This document shows, in pieces, positions 34,653-45,000 of a stretch of 55,786 nt of DNA; position 1 is the stretch's first letter, and the number at the start of each line of letters is the position of its first letter. The stretch is from assembly GCA_017745075.1 (NCBI GenBank), contig JAGIAD010000016.1:1-55786 (forward strand), in the 5' to 3' direction. A program made the translations under genes and the position numbers. Under the pieces are notes generated by a model. It was not told the DNA's origin, did not search any database, and saw only the letters and a list, made by a program, of their open reading frames with translations. Origin of the DNA: Sphingobacteriaceae bacterium (GTDB lineage Bacteria; Bacteroidota; Bacteroidia; Sphingobacteriales; Sphingobacteriaceae).

Positions 34653-35618
34653 TCACTTATTTTTTGCAGAGGATTTCTCCTGAAGTGCTTTAATCACTTT
34701 CCCTTGCTCATTAAGTTGTTTTTGTTGCTCGATTAAATGAAGTGTAAGTTCTTCCATTTTCTTTAACAATAACTTATTCATTTCACCCAAGGCAATTCCA
34801 TTAACCTCTACTTCCTTTGCCGTAGGCATTTCTGGCAGGTGTTTATTGCTTTTAATGTAATTTTCCAGTTCTTTCAGCGTACCAACCTTATAATCTTCTT
34901 CAAAAACATAATCGGGCCAATTAGTAGCTTCTACCTTGATTTCTTTCGCACGGATGTTACCATTAACGGAAAGGCGTTCCCTGGGCGTTAAGGTTCCAAT
35001 ACCAACATTTCCATTAGAGTTGATCGCCATTGCAGTTACCTTACTGTCGGCTATACCAACATCACCATGTACATTGAAATTAAGCCCCATATTCCGTATT
35101 CCCGGATAGCCCGTCGCAGCAGGGAATCCCCCACAACAGATCCAATCTGGTGTTGATTCAATCGAAGCACCAAAATAACCGGGCAGTATATCACGAAATC
35201 CAGGAAAATATATCCCCTTCGTATCGTTAGAATTATTATAGTCTCCAAGCATAATTCTTTCATCTCCCCCGGCAATGTGTAAACGACTATGGGGACTTGA
35301 TGTACCAAGGCCAAGGTTTCCTCCCACATCCATAAACATTCTGGGCTGCCCCTGAGCAAAAAACCTTATTCCAGAATATCCCGAAAAATAGGCCATTGGC
35401 GGCATATTTGGCGATTCATAATACCATCCTAAGCCATAATGCGAAACCGTATTTCCCATAAAATTAAAAGCATCAGGTGGATTGTGGGCTATGGCAAACT
35501 GATTTACATTGGCTGGTGTTTGGCCAAAGGTTTTTGTTGTTGTAATGCAAAATATTAAGCAAATTATTGCACAGGCATTTGCTACCTTATTGATAAAAGT
35601 TTTCATTAGCGCGTTCAT
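34653..35618 (-). CDS. Exported tail-fibre-like protein (paralogue 2)
   Basis: A 321-residue exported protein (signal region ending KTFGQ). The N-terminal head (NQFAIAHNPPDAFNFMGNTVSHYGLGWYY) is unlike paralogue 1, whereas the shaft (NGNVGIGTLTPRERLSVNGNIRAKEIKV) and the final coiled-coil region (NWPDYVFEEDYKVGTLKELENYIKSNKHLPEMPTAKEV..., MNKLLLKKMEELTLHLIEQQKQL) are nearly the same, also at DNA level. The pattern suggests a conserved anchoring or chaperone tail with exchangeable heads. Starts at 35618 or 35606 (MKTFINKV) are both possible. The bipartite element B lies 146 bp upstream. Confidence 0.8.
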   Translation of the reverse strand: MNALMKTFINKVANACAIICLIFCITTTKTFGQTPANVNQFAIAHNPPDAFNFMGNTVSHYGLGWYYESPNMPPMAYFSGYSGIRFFAQGQPRMFMDVGGNLGLGTSSPHSRLHIAGGDERIMLGDYNNSNDTKGIYFPGFRDILPGYFGASIESTPDWICCGGFPAATGYPGIRNMGLNFNVHGDVGIADSKVTAMAINSNGNVGIGTLTPRERLSVNGNIRAKEIKVEATNWPDYVFEEDYKVGTLKELENYIKSNKHLPEMPTAKEVEVNGIALGEMNKLLLKKMEELTLHLIEQQKQLNEQGKVIKALQEKSSAKNK

Positions 35619-35764
35619 TTAGTATTAAATTTATTTTTTAACTGATTTTTTTAAGTTGTTTTATTAATTATACTGTTAGAAAGTAACATACCAGACTAGA
35701 GTTAAATTACGTATCCAAATTATACGTCTACTAAACTAAATCAAAAAAAAGAAATAGTTAAATC

Positions 35765-35798
35765 TTTTTGACGAATGCTACTTTTCGAGTGATATTCT
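35765..35798 (-). promoter_or_regulatory. Bipartite upstream element, copy B
   Basis: Plus-strand reading TTTTTGACGAA, 11 bp, GAGTGATATTCT. Homology with copy C extends over about 75 bp (35735-35812 against 45523-45598), including an A-rich block and CTATTTCTTGAT. It lies in a 399-bp gap that otherwise shows no gene. Confidence 0.55.
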
Positions 35799-36017
35799 AT
35801 GGCTATTTCTTGATAAACTGATTTTGGCGATTCGTAAAACGTCAATAATCCAAATAATAAATATGCGGGTTTTCTTCTCCGCAATTTGCAGCCAGATCTG
35901 AATTTATTTGATTTTTCTTTGACTAAAGAGATTTAATGTTACAAATCAATTTTAAGCTTAAGACTATATGCAGGGGGGATAAGGAAATATGCCCGAAATC
36001 AAAATTAAACAATACTT

Positions 36018-36305
36018 CTATAATGTTCCTCTCGGCGTTACAAATATGCCAATAATTGAGATTAACAACATAACAAGAGCAATTCCCCCAAAAGCGTAAA
36101 AGCGCCAGTTAGAATATTTATAACCTATCCAGAGGCTATAAAGAAGTAATAAAGCTATACTTATTAGCATAACGATATTCCAAGCTACAAGCAAATTCTG
36201 GATTGTTTTGACATTATTTGTTAGATTATGCAGGATTTTATTTCTATATGTGATCGTTAACAGAAACAAAAATATTGAAATGCAAAAATTTAACTTATAA
36301 AACAT
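36018..36305 (-). CDS. Small three-helix membrane protein
   Basis: A 95-residue hydrophobic protein with three predicted membrane segments (LNFCISIFLFLLTITY, LLVAWNIVMLISIALLLLYSLWIGY, FYAFGGIALVMLLISIIGIFV). No family recognised. It is AT-rich compared with surrounding genes and follows the small lipoprotein gene by 18 bp, so the two probably form one transcript. Its position beside the RHS region could mean a role in immunity, but there is no direct support for that. Confidence 0.55.
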   Translation of the reverse strand: MFYKLNFCISIFLFLLTITYRNKILHNLTNNVKTIQNLLVAWNIVMLISIALLLLYSLWIGYKYSNWRFYAFGGIALVMLLISIIGIFVTPRGTL

Positions 36306-36323
36306 ATTAATAGCCCATTAATG

Positions 36324-36722
36324 TTATTTATGTTTAACCAGTATAAAATCACCTCTGTAACCTTTTCCACTCATAAAAATAGTATCCTGATTAATCTTTT
36401 TTATCTTAAAAAGACAAACGTCACAAATCTTAAAGGTACTGTCTTTTTCATCAAAGCTCCACGTACCCTTACCTGGACTTTCTAGACTTAACAATGATGG
36501 GCTACCTTTTTTATTTTCATCTGTTGAAGAAAGTGATTGAGACGAGCCATCACTATAAAAAATCCATTGAAGTGTACTAAAAGAATATTTCCCGTCATCA
36601 AGCCGTTCTTTTTGTATCCAATAACTATCACCATTATGATATTCCAGAATCTTTAATATATCATTTTTTCTTTTGCAACAAAAAAAAGATATAATCATTA
36701 CATATAATATTATTCTTTTCAT
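36324..36722 (-). CDS. Small lipoprotein of unknown function
   Basis: A 132-residue probable lipoprotein (ISFFCCKRK, Cys15 or 16). The body is a small beta-rich domain (SYWIQKERLDDGKYSFSTLQWIFYSDGS, GKGTWSFDEKDSTFKICDVCLFKIKKI, DTIFMSGKGYRGDFILVKH) of the kind seen in lipocalin-like or META-like small lipoproteins, but I cannot assign a family. It contains a CDVC pair. AT-rich and located between the relic element and the tail-fibre genes. Together with the small membrane gene it may be a remnant orphan module of the RHS locus. Confidence 0.55.
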   Translation of the reverse strand: MKRIILYVMIISFFCCKRKNDILKILEYHNGDSYWIQKERLDDGKYSFSTLQWIFYSDGSSQSLSSTDENKKGSPSLLSLESPGKGTWSFDEKDSTFKICDVCLFKIKKINQDTIFMSGKGYRGDFILVKHK

Positions 36723-36861
36723 TTATTTGGAAGGAGGTTTTAGAATTTTTACAGATACTCTATATTCATAACCTTTAAAGATATAGGATAACCGCTGTTA
36801 GAAACAACGTTATTTCTTATTCTACATTCTGGTCATAGCGTCTCGCCAAGACCAGATGGGG

Positions 36862-36945
36862 ATTACTCAACTCACCAAACTACATTCTCGGACCTAGGAG
36901 GCAATCAAACCCAGGTTTCTTAAACTTGGACTCCTACATAAGTAA
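36862..36945 (+). pseudogene. Decayed 3' end of a Myb/SANT-like small gene, copy 1
   Basis: Reading from 36862 gives ITQLTKLHSRT, an in-frame TAG (36895-36897), then EAIKPRFLKLGLLHK and TAA. It aligns with ITQLAKLHSRTYGAIKARLIKLGLVQK of copy 2 at 53.2 kb. The segment is a helix-turn-helix half of a Myb-like domain. No 5' part is recognisable before about 36850. It is followed at once by the same terminator as copy 2. It lies just beyond the putative immunity gene of the first RHS protein. Confidence 0.65.
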
Positions 36946-36946
36946 T

Positions 36947-36978
36947 AAAGCCCGGCAATTTTTAGACCGCCGGGCTTT
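36947..36978 (+). terminator. Terminator after relic copy 1
   Basis: AAAGCCCGGC (36947-36956) and GCCGGGCTTT (36969-36978) form a perfect 10-bp stem with a 12-nt loop AATTTTTAGACC, then GTTGG. This is the best preserved of three related hairpins (others at 53304-53337 and 53439-53470). It could terminate either strand, including the RHS/immunity transcript from the right. Confidence 0.75.
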
Positions 36979-37134
36979 GTTGGTGAGTTACATTTTAGTC
37001 TTAGCGAAACGCTAACGCCAGTTAGGGTACCAGTATAGACTGGCAATAGAGAACCGGCCAAACAGACGATGGACCAGCGGGTAACCCCATGATACTTCTC
37101 AACCATTGGATCCACCACACTCCTATCACCGCTA

Positions 37135-37878
37135 CTACTCTTGATTATCGACTATCATGGTCATTGTTTCATATATTTCTAGGAGAAATGGACTCGATTT
37201 TTTTTTACTATAAATATCTTCGTAAACATAGGTAAAAAACTCAACTGGTCGATTACGCATTTTTAAATAGGGGTTCCATGTTTTACCGTCTGAGCTTAAT
37301 ACCATTTCCCATTGTGTCTTTTTCTTATTTATCAAAACCTCACCAATAACGGCTATAAAATTTATCATATGCTTTTTACTAAATTCAGATATGTTGGGAA
37401 CTTTTTTAAGTTTATCATCTAAATCTCTTAGTAGCTTTTCATTAGCTTCAAGATAGTTAACGGAAAGGGTATCTGCTAATTCTCTTATTAAAACATCGGT
37501 TTGACGAGGAAAGTCTTTACCAAATGGGTTTTTATTAGATAGAATCTCCATTCCATTAGAAGACTTATGATCAGCTAGTACTTTTTCAACATCACCAACA
37601 TTATCAAAAAGCATATAATACCCCTCGTTACCAGCAATAACTTCACTATTATTTAGCTGATAAACTTCAGCCCCGAATTGCACTTTAAACTTTGCTATTG
37701 GACCATCTGCTCCATTTCTCAGCTTAATAAATTCTATATTGCTAATCGATTTACATTTAACAAATGTCCCGTCGCTTAATTCAATATTATCCATTTTTTC
37801 AGTTTTATTTTTCAGTTTACAAGACGATAATACAAAAAAACAGAATAATATTATCAATAAAATATTTGGTCTTATCAT
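37135..37878 (-). CDS. Putative lipoprotein partner (immunity) of the first RHS protein
   Basis: A 247-residue probable lipoprotein (LSSC, Cys20 from the chosen start). Body: IELSDGTFVKCKSISNIEFIK, KFKVQFGAEVYQLNNSEVIAGNEGYYMLFDNVGDVEKVLADH, then a helical second half (VLIRELADTLSVNYLEANEKLLRDLDDKL). Not a family I recognise. It begins 5 bp after the RHS stop (ATG at 37878; an ATG at 37890 would overlap the RHS end), the position where immunity genes stand. A signal peptide is unusual for the antidote of a cytoplasmic nuclease toxin; it could neutralise toxin in the periplasm or be a different accessory protein. Confidence 0.7.
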   Translation of the reverse strand: MIRPNILLIILFCFFVLSSCKLKNKTEKMDNIELSDGTFVKCKSISNIEFIKLRNGADGPIAKFKVQFGAEVYQLNNSEVIAGNEGYYMLFDNVGDVEKVLADHKSSNGMEILSNKNPFGKDFPRQTDVLIRELADTLSVNYLEANEKLLRDLDDKLKKVPNISEFSKKHMINFIAVIGEVLINKKKTQWEMVLSSDGKTWNPYLKMRNRPVEFFTYVYEDIYSKKKSSPFLLEIYETMTMIVDNQE

Positions 37879-37883
37879 TTCTG

Positions 37884-40800
37884 TTACCATTTAGTTTCTG
37901 TCGATTGTCCTGCTCCTTTAGGAACATGTATAGTTGCTTTTCCCGTATTATTAAAGTTTAGTGAAATTGCTCCGGGAGCTACCCGAATTCTTGAAGCGTC
38001 TTCTGTATCTTGTTGGGTTATCCTTTGATATAATTTCACATTTTTAGAAGTAGCATAGTCAATTAAATCTGCTCCAATACTAGCATTTGAAGGGGTTATT
38101 AATGTAAGAATTGCAGCGCCATAATCCGAGGCTTTAATATTAGCATCAAATTTCCCATCAACATAGCCACCTTTCATGTTACCAAGAACATCTATCATTC
38201 CTTTCAATTGTCCAGGGTTATTTGGATCATTTAATGATACATTTGATTTAAACTTAACATCTGTAAAAGCAGCTTGTGGGAAATAGGTCATTTGGGTTTC
38301 TATATTTCTTGGATTACCTACATCAATGGATCTTACACCGCTACCTCCAACCACATCAGGAATTACTTTCGGCCCAAATGCAGACGGACTAAAAGATTTT
38401 GTATTTTTGTTTTCACCCAATGAATTTAGCACTGCATTTTCATAAACCCTTCCTACCTTAGTAATACCTATACCGCCTGAATTGAAAACACCATTCCTTG
38501 CTCCTGTTTTAACAAAACTGTTCGTTGTATTTGATGTAAATTTTCTAAATAGGGCGTCATATAGTAAAACTATTGGATCGGGGTACATTCCGTCAGGATC
38601 AGTGTGTGAAATAGGATTATCAAAGCCATAATTATACGGCGACCATCTCCTACCTTTCTCAGCAAGCGGATCAATCACATTCCACCTGCCAATCATCGGG
38701 TCATAGAACCTTGCTCCATAGTCATACTGTCCTAGCCCATCTTGCAACTCCTTTCCATTGTAAAGGTAATTATTTTTATCTCCAAATAAATATCCTCCCG
38801 GTTTTACAAGCCCGAATGCATAATATTCATTTTCTTGCACTACCCTTGCCACATTGTTCCCCTGATCATCTATGGTTACCCTCACATTCCCTAAGTGATC
38901 ACTTAAATTATGCTCGTAGCTATAGTTTTGGGTATTTCCAATTCTTACTGCTCTTCCTGTTTCAGTGGTTATAAACTTTATAGCCTCATCCTCATAGTGA
39001 ATTCCATCCACATAATCTCTATTTACGCCTCCCATAAACGATTTCAATTTAGCACCAAGGGCGTCATAAGTATAATTGGCTGTCGCTGCTCCGGAGATTG
39101 ATACCGGAAGATTTAAATGATTATAGCTCCAGCTAGTTGTGCCCCCTTTGGTGCCATCACTAAGCATATTACCATTAAGATCATAACTATAATTTCCATT
39201 TAGTGCACCATTAACATGATCCAGTATATTGCTTTGATTCATGTTTTGATAGGTGTAAATTATAGGATTACCATTACCAGCTCTTTCAAGACTGGTGATA
39301 TTGCCCATCACGTCATAGGTAATAACCTCGTTTAGTAAGTTTCCGTTACTGTGTACTGCATTAGTAAGCCTGTTAAGATTATCATATGTATACTTAAAAT
39401 ATTGCGAACCGCTGTGGTCGCCGTTGTAACGTTGTGCCGAAATGTTACCATTGTAATTAGCCTGTGGCGCATTGGGTATATCTGCTAAATCGGCATTGGT
39501 GTATTTAAGTTCTTCTTTAAATTTCCCAGATTCTGCTTTATTTAGCCAGCCACGTTCATTGTAAGTAAATTTTGTACTTTGTAAGAATGAGTCGTCAATA
39601 ATACTGGCCTTAAATACTGATCCCTCTTTGGCAATAAAACCATCGCTTAATGTAATACTTTTACTTGCAGTAACAATCCGGCTTTGCCCGGGTTCTACGG
39701 TATCGGCTGCATCAAGAACAACATGCTGTACAAGAGATTGCTGGTTAACATTTTTTCTGTAAATATTCTTTGTTTTCAACTGTCCGATCTCATCATATTC
39801 GAGCATATTCAAAACAACTTGTCCCTGTTTATTTATATTTTGCTTAGTGCTGATCTTTCTGCCCACATGATCGTAGGTATAAACATCTTCGATAGTTGTA
39901 GTTATCCCTTTAGCATTATGCGTTCGGGTACTGGAAACAAGTTCACCAGCAAAGTTATATTCATTATCTACCTGATCGGTTCCACCCAAATGATTTGTAG
40001 CTTTTGTTTGAATTATACGCCCCTCTATATCATAATAATTTACGGTCAGATCCATGGCATTAGTGCCTAGATTTTTTACTTTTGATCCTGTTAATAAACT
40101 CTTTATACGCTCACCAGAAACCTGATCTCCTGAAGCTCCTCCAAAATTATTGTCCGGAAAAGCATAGTCATCATAATAATTCACCGTCAATACATCTAAG
40201 CCTGACTGAGGAAATGAAAGGTTATTGTAATCTGCCCCTGATAGACGGGTTTCATACAAAACAGTATCATTTACCAAATCAGTCTGCAACTGACTTGCTG
40301 TTCTGGTATCTGTATAAAGTCCCGTAATTACGATCCTGCCAAAAGCATCGTATTTTGTGCATAAATATTGATTTTTTTCCTTTTGATTCGCATCCTGGGT
40401 CATTATCAACTGGTCGAGTTTATTGTATACCATATATTCCCAACCTTTACCTGGTATTTTTTTCTCTATTAAACGTTGTAGACCATCATAATGGTAACCA
40501 TAAATAAAGTCTTTGAAAACAGGAAGCGTTTCATTAAAGTTATCTACCATGCTTTGTCCATTCTCATTTACCGCAGGAGGTAATACATATCGCAAATTTC
40601 CTAAATCATCATAAGCATAATAGGTATCCAAACTGGTCGCATTATCTTTCCAGCTACGCTTCAATACTATTTTACCATCGAAATCCTTAAACTCCTCAGT
40701 CGTATTTTCATGTCCGCCTATCCAATTTTCATTCTTGATTATCGATTTATATAATTTACCCTCCTCATAAAAAGTTGTCCCAGTGGCTCCATTATTATTG

Positions 40801-42029
40801 ACCCGCCAAAAGCGAACTTCATTTGTTCTATTGGCACCATATTCCATTTTTATGGGGTGGCCCGATGTAGGTTGCCAATCATCACCGGGAGCCCCTTGCT
40901 GTTCTATCCTATTTAAAGGGCTTGGTTCGAAGATACTTATACTAAATGGGCTTGAGGTTGATTTTATACTTGACATGCTGCTTTGGTTAACGTAAAAATC
41001 CAATTGGGCAGGAAGTGCATCCGTCCTAAAAGCTCCATTATTACTAGTTTTACTGTATGGCTGATATTTTATATTTTCTCTGCCGAAAGCGTCATAGGTT
41101 ATGGGCTGGATAATATCATTTTTACCCGGACTGCCCATTATAGATGCTGTTTGCCAAGGCCTGCCTAAGCCGTCAAAATATTTAACACTTTGATTTTCGT
41201 CTTCTACCTGTCTTATATTGCCTATATTATCCTGGCTTACACCTGGTTGTTTAAATGTTCTGGTTAATATAAAATTTTTATCTCTACTTAAGTTTTCAGT
41301 AGCTCTACCTGCTATATTTCTCCTTGAAACTTGAATTTTTAACTCTCCAACATAAGTACCATTATCGTATTGTTTTGTTGCTCTAATCGTATGGCTTCCA
41401 TTTGTTAAACTGCTTAAATCTATTGAAGTAGCAGGAATATTGTCTAATGTAAAAGTAACTCCTGTGATTTCTGAACTAAAAAAAGTCGAAATTGAAATAA
41501 TGCCTGAGCCGTCCGTGATTTCCTGTAGTCTATCAATACCAACAAAATCTGGGGCCTCAACTTTTATAGTAAAGGTATTATATACATGGGCATCATAAGG
41601 CGTAGTGGTATGATTATTTGGTTTTCTTCCTGAGAAAGTAACAAATTGATAAACAAGAACTGTTTTTCCATTAAGCAAACGTTGCGGCACATATGAAAGA
41701 GAGCCATCACCTGCAAAAAAATTATTGGACTGACTGTTGCCCCAATCTTTAAATGCATACCAGGCATTTCTATCACTATACCTACTTCCGCTACCTTGAT
41801 ACCTTCTACCCATGGTTTGGAAAATTGCAGTAGGTCCGACTTCCTGACCTGGAGATACGTAAATTACTTTATTATTGTATTTAGGCACCTCATCCCAAAA
41901 ATATGGCCCTAAATCACTACTCATGTAGAACATCCCATCTGGAGGCAATGTTACTTGTCCTTTAGAGAGAAAAGGTATCAAAATCAAAAATAAAGCAATA
42001 TATTTTATTGTAATGTTTGTAAATTTCAT
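37884..42029 (-). CDS. RHS/YD-repeat protein (DUF6443) with C-terminal nuclease-like toxin domain
   Basis: A 1381-residue exported protein. Signal peptide (1-24, SKGQ); an N-terminal beta-rich part (25-250); DUF6443 (from NFILTRTFKQPG, with IRQVEDENQSVKYFDGLGRPWQT); many YD repeats (YDAFGR, YNKLDQL, YDHVGRK, YNERGW); a coat-hanger-like insert near 790 (SKSITLSDGFIAKEGSVFKA); then the RHS core close (LGNVRVTIDDQG, YLYNGKELQDGLGQYDYGARFYDPMIGRWNVIDPL, DPDGMYPD). The last 230 residues are unrelated to the core: VGRVYENAV, KVIPDVV and FTDVKFKS could form a PD-(D/E)XK active site (E1197, D1225, D1257, K1259). The RHS shell normally encapsulates and self-cleaves the toxin. Second gene of the SpvB-RHS-lipoprotein operon; 39-bp gap to the SpvB-like gene. 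Confidence 0.93.
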   Translation of the reverse strand: MKFTNITIKYIALFLILIPFLSKGQVTLPPDGMFYMSSDLGPYFWDEVPKYNNKVIYVSPGQEVGPTAIFQTMGRRYQGSGSRYSDRNAWYAFKDWGNSQSNNFFAGDGSLSYVPQRLLNGKTVLVYQFVTFSGRKPNNHTTTPYDAHVYNTFTIKVEAPDFVGIDRLQEITDGSGIISISTFFSSEITGVTFTLDNIPATSIDLSSLTNGSHTIRATKQYDNGTYVGELKIQVSRRNIAGRATENLSRDKNFILTRTFKQPGVSQDNIGNIRQVEDENQSVKYFDGLGRPWQTASIMGSPGKNDIIQPITYDAFGRENIKYQPYSKTSNNGAFRTDALPAQLDFYVNQSSMSSIKSTSSPFSISIFEPSPLNRIEQQGAPGDDWQPTSGHPIKMEYGANRTNEVRFWRVNNNGATGTTFYEEGKLYKSIIKNENWIGGHENTTEEFKDFDGKIVLKRSWKDNATSLDTYYAYDDLGNLRYVLPPAVNENGQSMVDNFNETLPVFKDFIYGYHYDGLQRLIEKKIPGKGWEYMVYNKLDQLIMTQDANQKEKNQYLCTKYDAFGRIVITGLYTDTRTASQLQTDLVNDTVLYETRLSGADYNNLSFPQSGLDVLTVNYYDDYAFPDNNFGGASGDQVSGERIKSLLTGSKVKNLGTNAMDLTVNYYDIEGRIIQTKATNHLGGTDQVDNEYNFAGELVSSTRTHNAKGITTTIEDVYTYDHVGRKISTKQNINKQGQVVLNMLEYDEIGQLKTKNIYRKNVNQQSLVQHVVLDAADTVEPGQSRIVTASKSITLSDGFIAKEGSVFKASIIDDSFLQSTKFTYNERGWLNKAESGKFKEELKYTNADLADIPNAPQANYNGNISAQRYNGDHSGSQYFKYTYDNLNRLTNAVHSNGNLLNEVITYDVMGNITSLERAGNGNPIIYTYQNMNQSNILDHVNGALNGNYSYDLNGNMLSDGTKGGTTSWSYNHLNLPVSISGAATANYTYDALGAKLKSFMGGVNRDYVDGIHYEDEAIKFITTETGRAVRIGNTQNYSYEHNLSDHLGNVRVTIDDQGNNVARVVQENEYYAFGLVKPGGYLFGDKNNYLYNGKELQDGLGQYDYGARFYDPMIGRWNVIDPLAEKGRRWSPYNYGFDNPISHTDPDGMYPDPIVLLYDALFRKFTSNTTNSFVKTGARNGVFNSGGIGITKVGRVYENAVLNSLGENKNTKSFSPSAFGPKVIPDVVGGSGVRSIDVGNPRNIETQMTYFPQAAFTDVKFKSNVSLNDPNNPGQLKGMIDVLGNMKGGYVDGKFDANIKASDYGAAILTLITPSNASIGADLIDYATSKNVKLYQRITQQDTEDASRIRVAPGAISLNFNNTGKATIHVPKGAGQSTETKW

Positions 42030-42068
42030 AAATGATGACTTAGAGTATAATTAATCAGCAAAAATATT

Positions 42069-45000
42069 TTAGTTAGTTATTCTGATACTGAAAGGGCGGG
42101 TTGGAATACTTAGCTGGTTACAATCAACCATTTGTCCCGCATAGTTATAACAATAACTTTTAATAATATTCTTATGCTGATCTTTCACATAAGCCAGTCT
42201 TTGAAAACTATCATATTCATAATAAGTACTCAATCCCTTAATATCTGTCATACTTAGCATTCCTACTAATGGTTTGTGTGTATAGGAGATCATTTGAGTG
42301 TAAGGGAGAGTGCTTTTTAGAGGTGCTAAAAAGGAATCTACCGCAATTTTATCAGGATTAACATTGCTGGCAAAAGAAGAAAGAGCATTGTCTCCTCCTA
42401 ATGCTGATTTAATAGTTGAAAAGTCATTACCAAAAATTTTGGCAATTGGATACTGAGATTTATAACTCCATAAATAAACCTCCCTTAAAGCAGAACTTCC
42501 ATCTTGCTTCTCTAAAACATTTCCAAAAGCATCGTACTTAAAAAAACTTACTTTAGTTTGTATTGGACCAGATCCAATCTGTGTTTCAACACTCTTAGGA
42601 TATATCCCACCAGAATCAAATTGATCGAAATTAGTGCGAATCAATTTGGTTTGTATATTATTTACACTATATGTTTCTTCAACAACAGGCGATATTAAAT
42701 TTCGGTTTACCATTTCCTGGCAAATACTTGAGGAAGGGAAATCATATGGATATTTATAATCAACTGAACTGGTTTCGTTATTACTATTTAAAGTAGTCTC
42801 CTTCTTTATCAATTTAGAATTAATATCATATTCCATATTTTTGATGCTTGATACCATCTTCCCGGAATAGAAGCTGTTCGTTGTTACACTGATTAGCTGA
42901 GGATTGTGTATATATACATTATTTGTATAGTTGCTGTTCAAAAATATATAATTGCTAAACATAAGCATGTCTCCAGAGGGAAAGGAAAAAGGAAATGGAG
43001 GCAGAAATGAAATTGAGGTTAAATGAGCATCGTTACTATAATCGTACAGGTAATTTTTTTCGTACAATTCATTTCGGTCGTTACTAAAGTATTCCTCTTT
43101 TTTTAATAAGCCATTTCTTAAGGTATAAAAGTTGTTTATTTCCTGAGGGTCCCACCCGTTACTGATTGGAGCAGCTGGTATTGTGATGCTGTCATCATTT
43201 TCATAATATGATGTTTTAAACCCATTTCCCACCATCTCCTCTGTAACCTCGCTGTATGCGACTAAATTTCCATCATGACCAATTTTCGTAAAATCTGGTC
43301 TTAATTGAAAATCCCAGACCCACTCACTTGCATTCTTTAGATAGTTTTCTATAGTATTTGTCTTCCATCTCTGTATACCGCTAGACAAAATACCATTTAA
43401 TGAAAAATTCTTTACATAATGATATTTTTTTTGTGTCAAGACCTGATCGGCATCACCATATTCCGTAATACTCTTCAGCCTTATCCCACCGGAAATGTTA
43501 TTTGATGAAAGTTGTTCAATCTGACGATTATCATAATTTAAAATAGAAGAACTAACGTTCGGTTCATACTCAAATTTTTGATATCCTTTAGTTTCGAAGA
43601 TTATTTTTTCAAGGATTTCAGCCGTACTATAATTAAAGTTTGGTTGCTTTGAATTTATGAAGTCTGAATTAATTTTATTGTATGTATAATTCTTGGCTTC
43701 AACAGAATAATCAAAGAAATTGTTCCCATTATAAAGTCCCCAAAAATCATCTTTTTTAGAAGTATACTCAGGTAAATTCGTAGGATTATACTCGAATTGA
43801 AAAATATTTCTTGGGTTACCGAGATAATCGGATTTAGAGATTGAGGAAAGTCTTAAACGTTTATCTGTCTCATCTCTATAATTAAACAAACAGGAGTCAA
43901 TCATGGAATTGTTATATAACTTTGTGATTGATTTCAACGCATATAACTGGGGGCCACGTTTAAGGTCCCCGGTTATTGTCCCATCGGTTAGTCCGGGATA
44001 ACTACTACATACTTGAAAAGAATGTCCCATAGCTGCATTTACGCCTGTTGACGATTGTTTGTATGCTAAAGTAGAAGCGAAAGTGGTAATACTACCTAAT
44101 GATGTTGACAGCTGATAATTAAACTTTAATTTGTTCCCTATAGTATCATATATGCTATCCAGTAAACATTGTTTAACTACAGCCTTTCTTGATAAATTTA
44201 CATCATATCCGTCTGCAAAAGATTCATTGGCACCAATTTTACCCAATATATTAATAAATGCCTTATCAATTATTTGTTCTTTTACATGATAATCCAGGTA
44301 AATGCTTTCTCCGTTTGGCATTATAATTTTGGTTAGTTTCCAAGTATTAACGGTTACACCTGGACTAAAAAACTTTACTGTGATTGGTTGATTAGAACTT
44401 GCAAGCGGCGATACGTCCTGCGCAGGATAACTGCATTCAATTGCATTCTGCCCTCCAAAAAAGTATTGAATACCTTTGTTATCTATCAATTTAAAATTTG
44501 TTATTGCTCTTGGTAAAAATAAATCATTTATAACTGCGCCATCTTTGAGTGTATATTCTACTTTTAATTGAACACCTGATTTACTCTTGAATTTTACACC
44601 CCCGTCAGGAGTAAAAAAGAAACTCCCGCTAATTCCATTAAAACTAAAAATAAATTCATCTGGTGCCAGATCTACAATTTTATTATCATAATTAGGCTTA
44701 ACATAATTATTAATAAAATCCTGTGTATTTCCATTATAATTGTTTAACAAATTACGTAAGTTTAAATAAGAACCATCATAATCTTCAACATCTTCTACCG
44801 ATTGAATTGGAGGGATATAAACCCCGCTGGAAGTATAATAACCTGCTCTATGTGGTGTATATTTAGTCGCTTTTTTTTCATCAGGATAACCATGTATTAT
44901 TCTTGTAATCTCACCTCCAAGATTAATGTTCCAGCCAATACCAACAATAGTTGGTCTCTGATCTATTCGTATGCCATTTGACTGGTAAGATAATTCTATC

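Noticed and set aside
33406..35618. Prophage or tailocin suggested by tail-fibre-like proteins
   Set aside because: No capsid, portal, sheath, baseplate, terminase, integrase or lysis genes nearby; both proteins have ordinary signal peptides.
36894..37118. 74-codon minus-strand frame beside the first immunity gene
   Set aside because: It is antisense to the decayed Myb-like relic and its terminator; composition is unlike a protein.
37884..42029. Type VI secretion effector assignment for the RHS protein
   Set aside because: No VgrG, PAAR, Hcp or other T6SS genes in the window, and the protein carries a Sec signal peptide.
43850..43863. TTAAACGTTTAT, similar to the candidate operator
   Set aside because: It lies deep inside the SpvB-like coding region, far from any promoter, and has a mismatch; treated as background.
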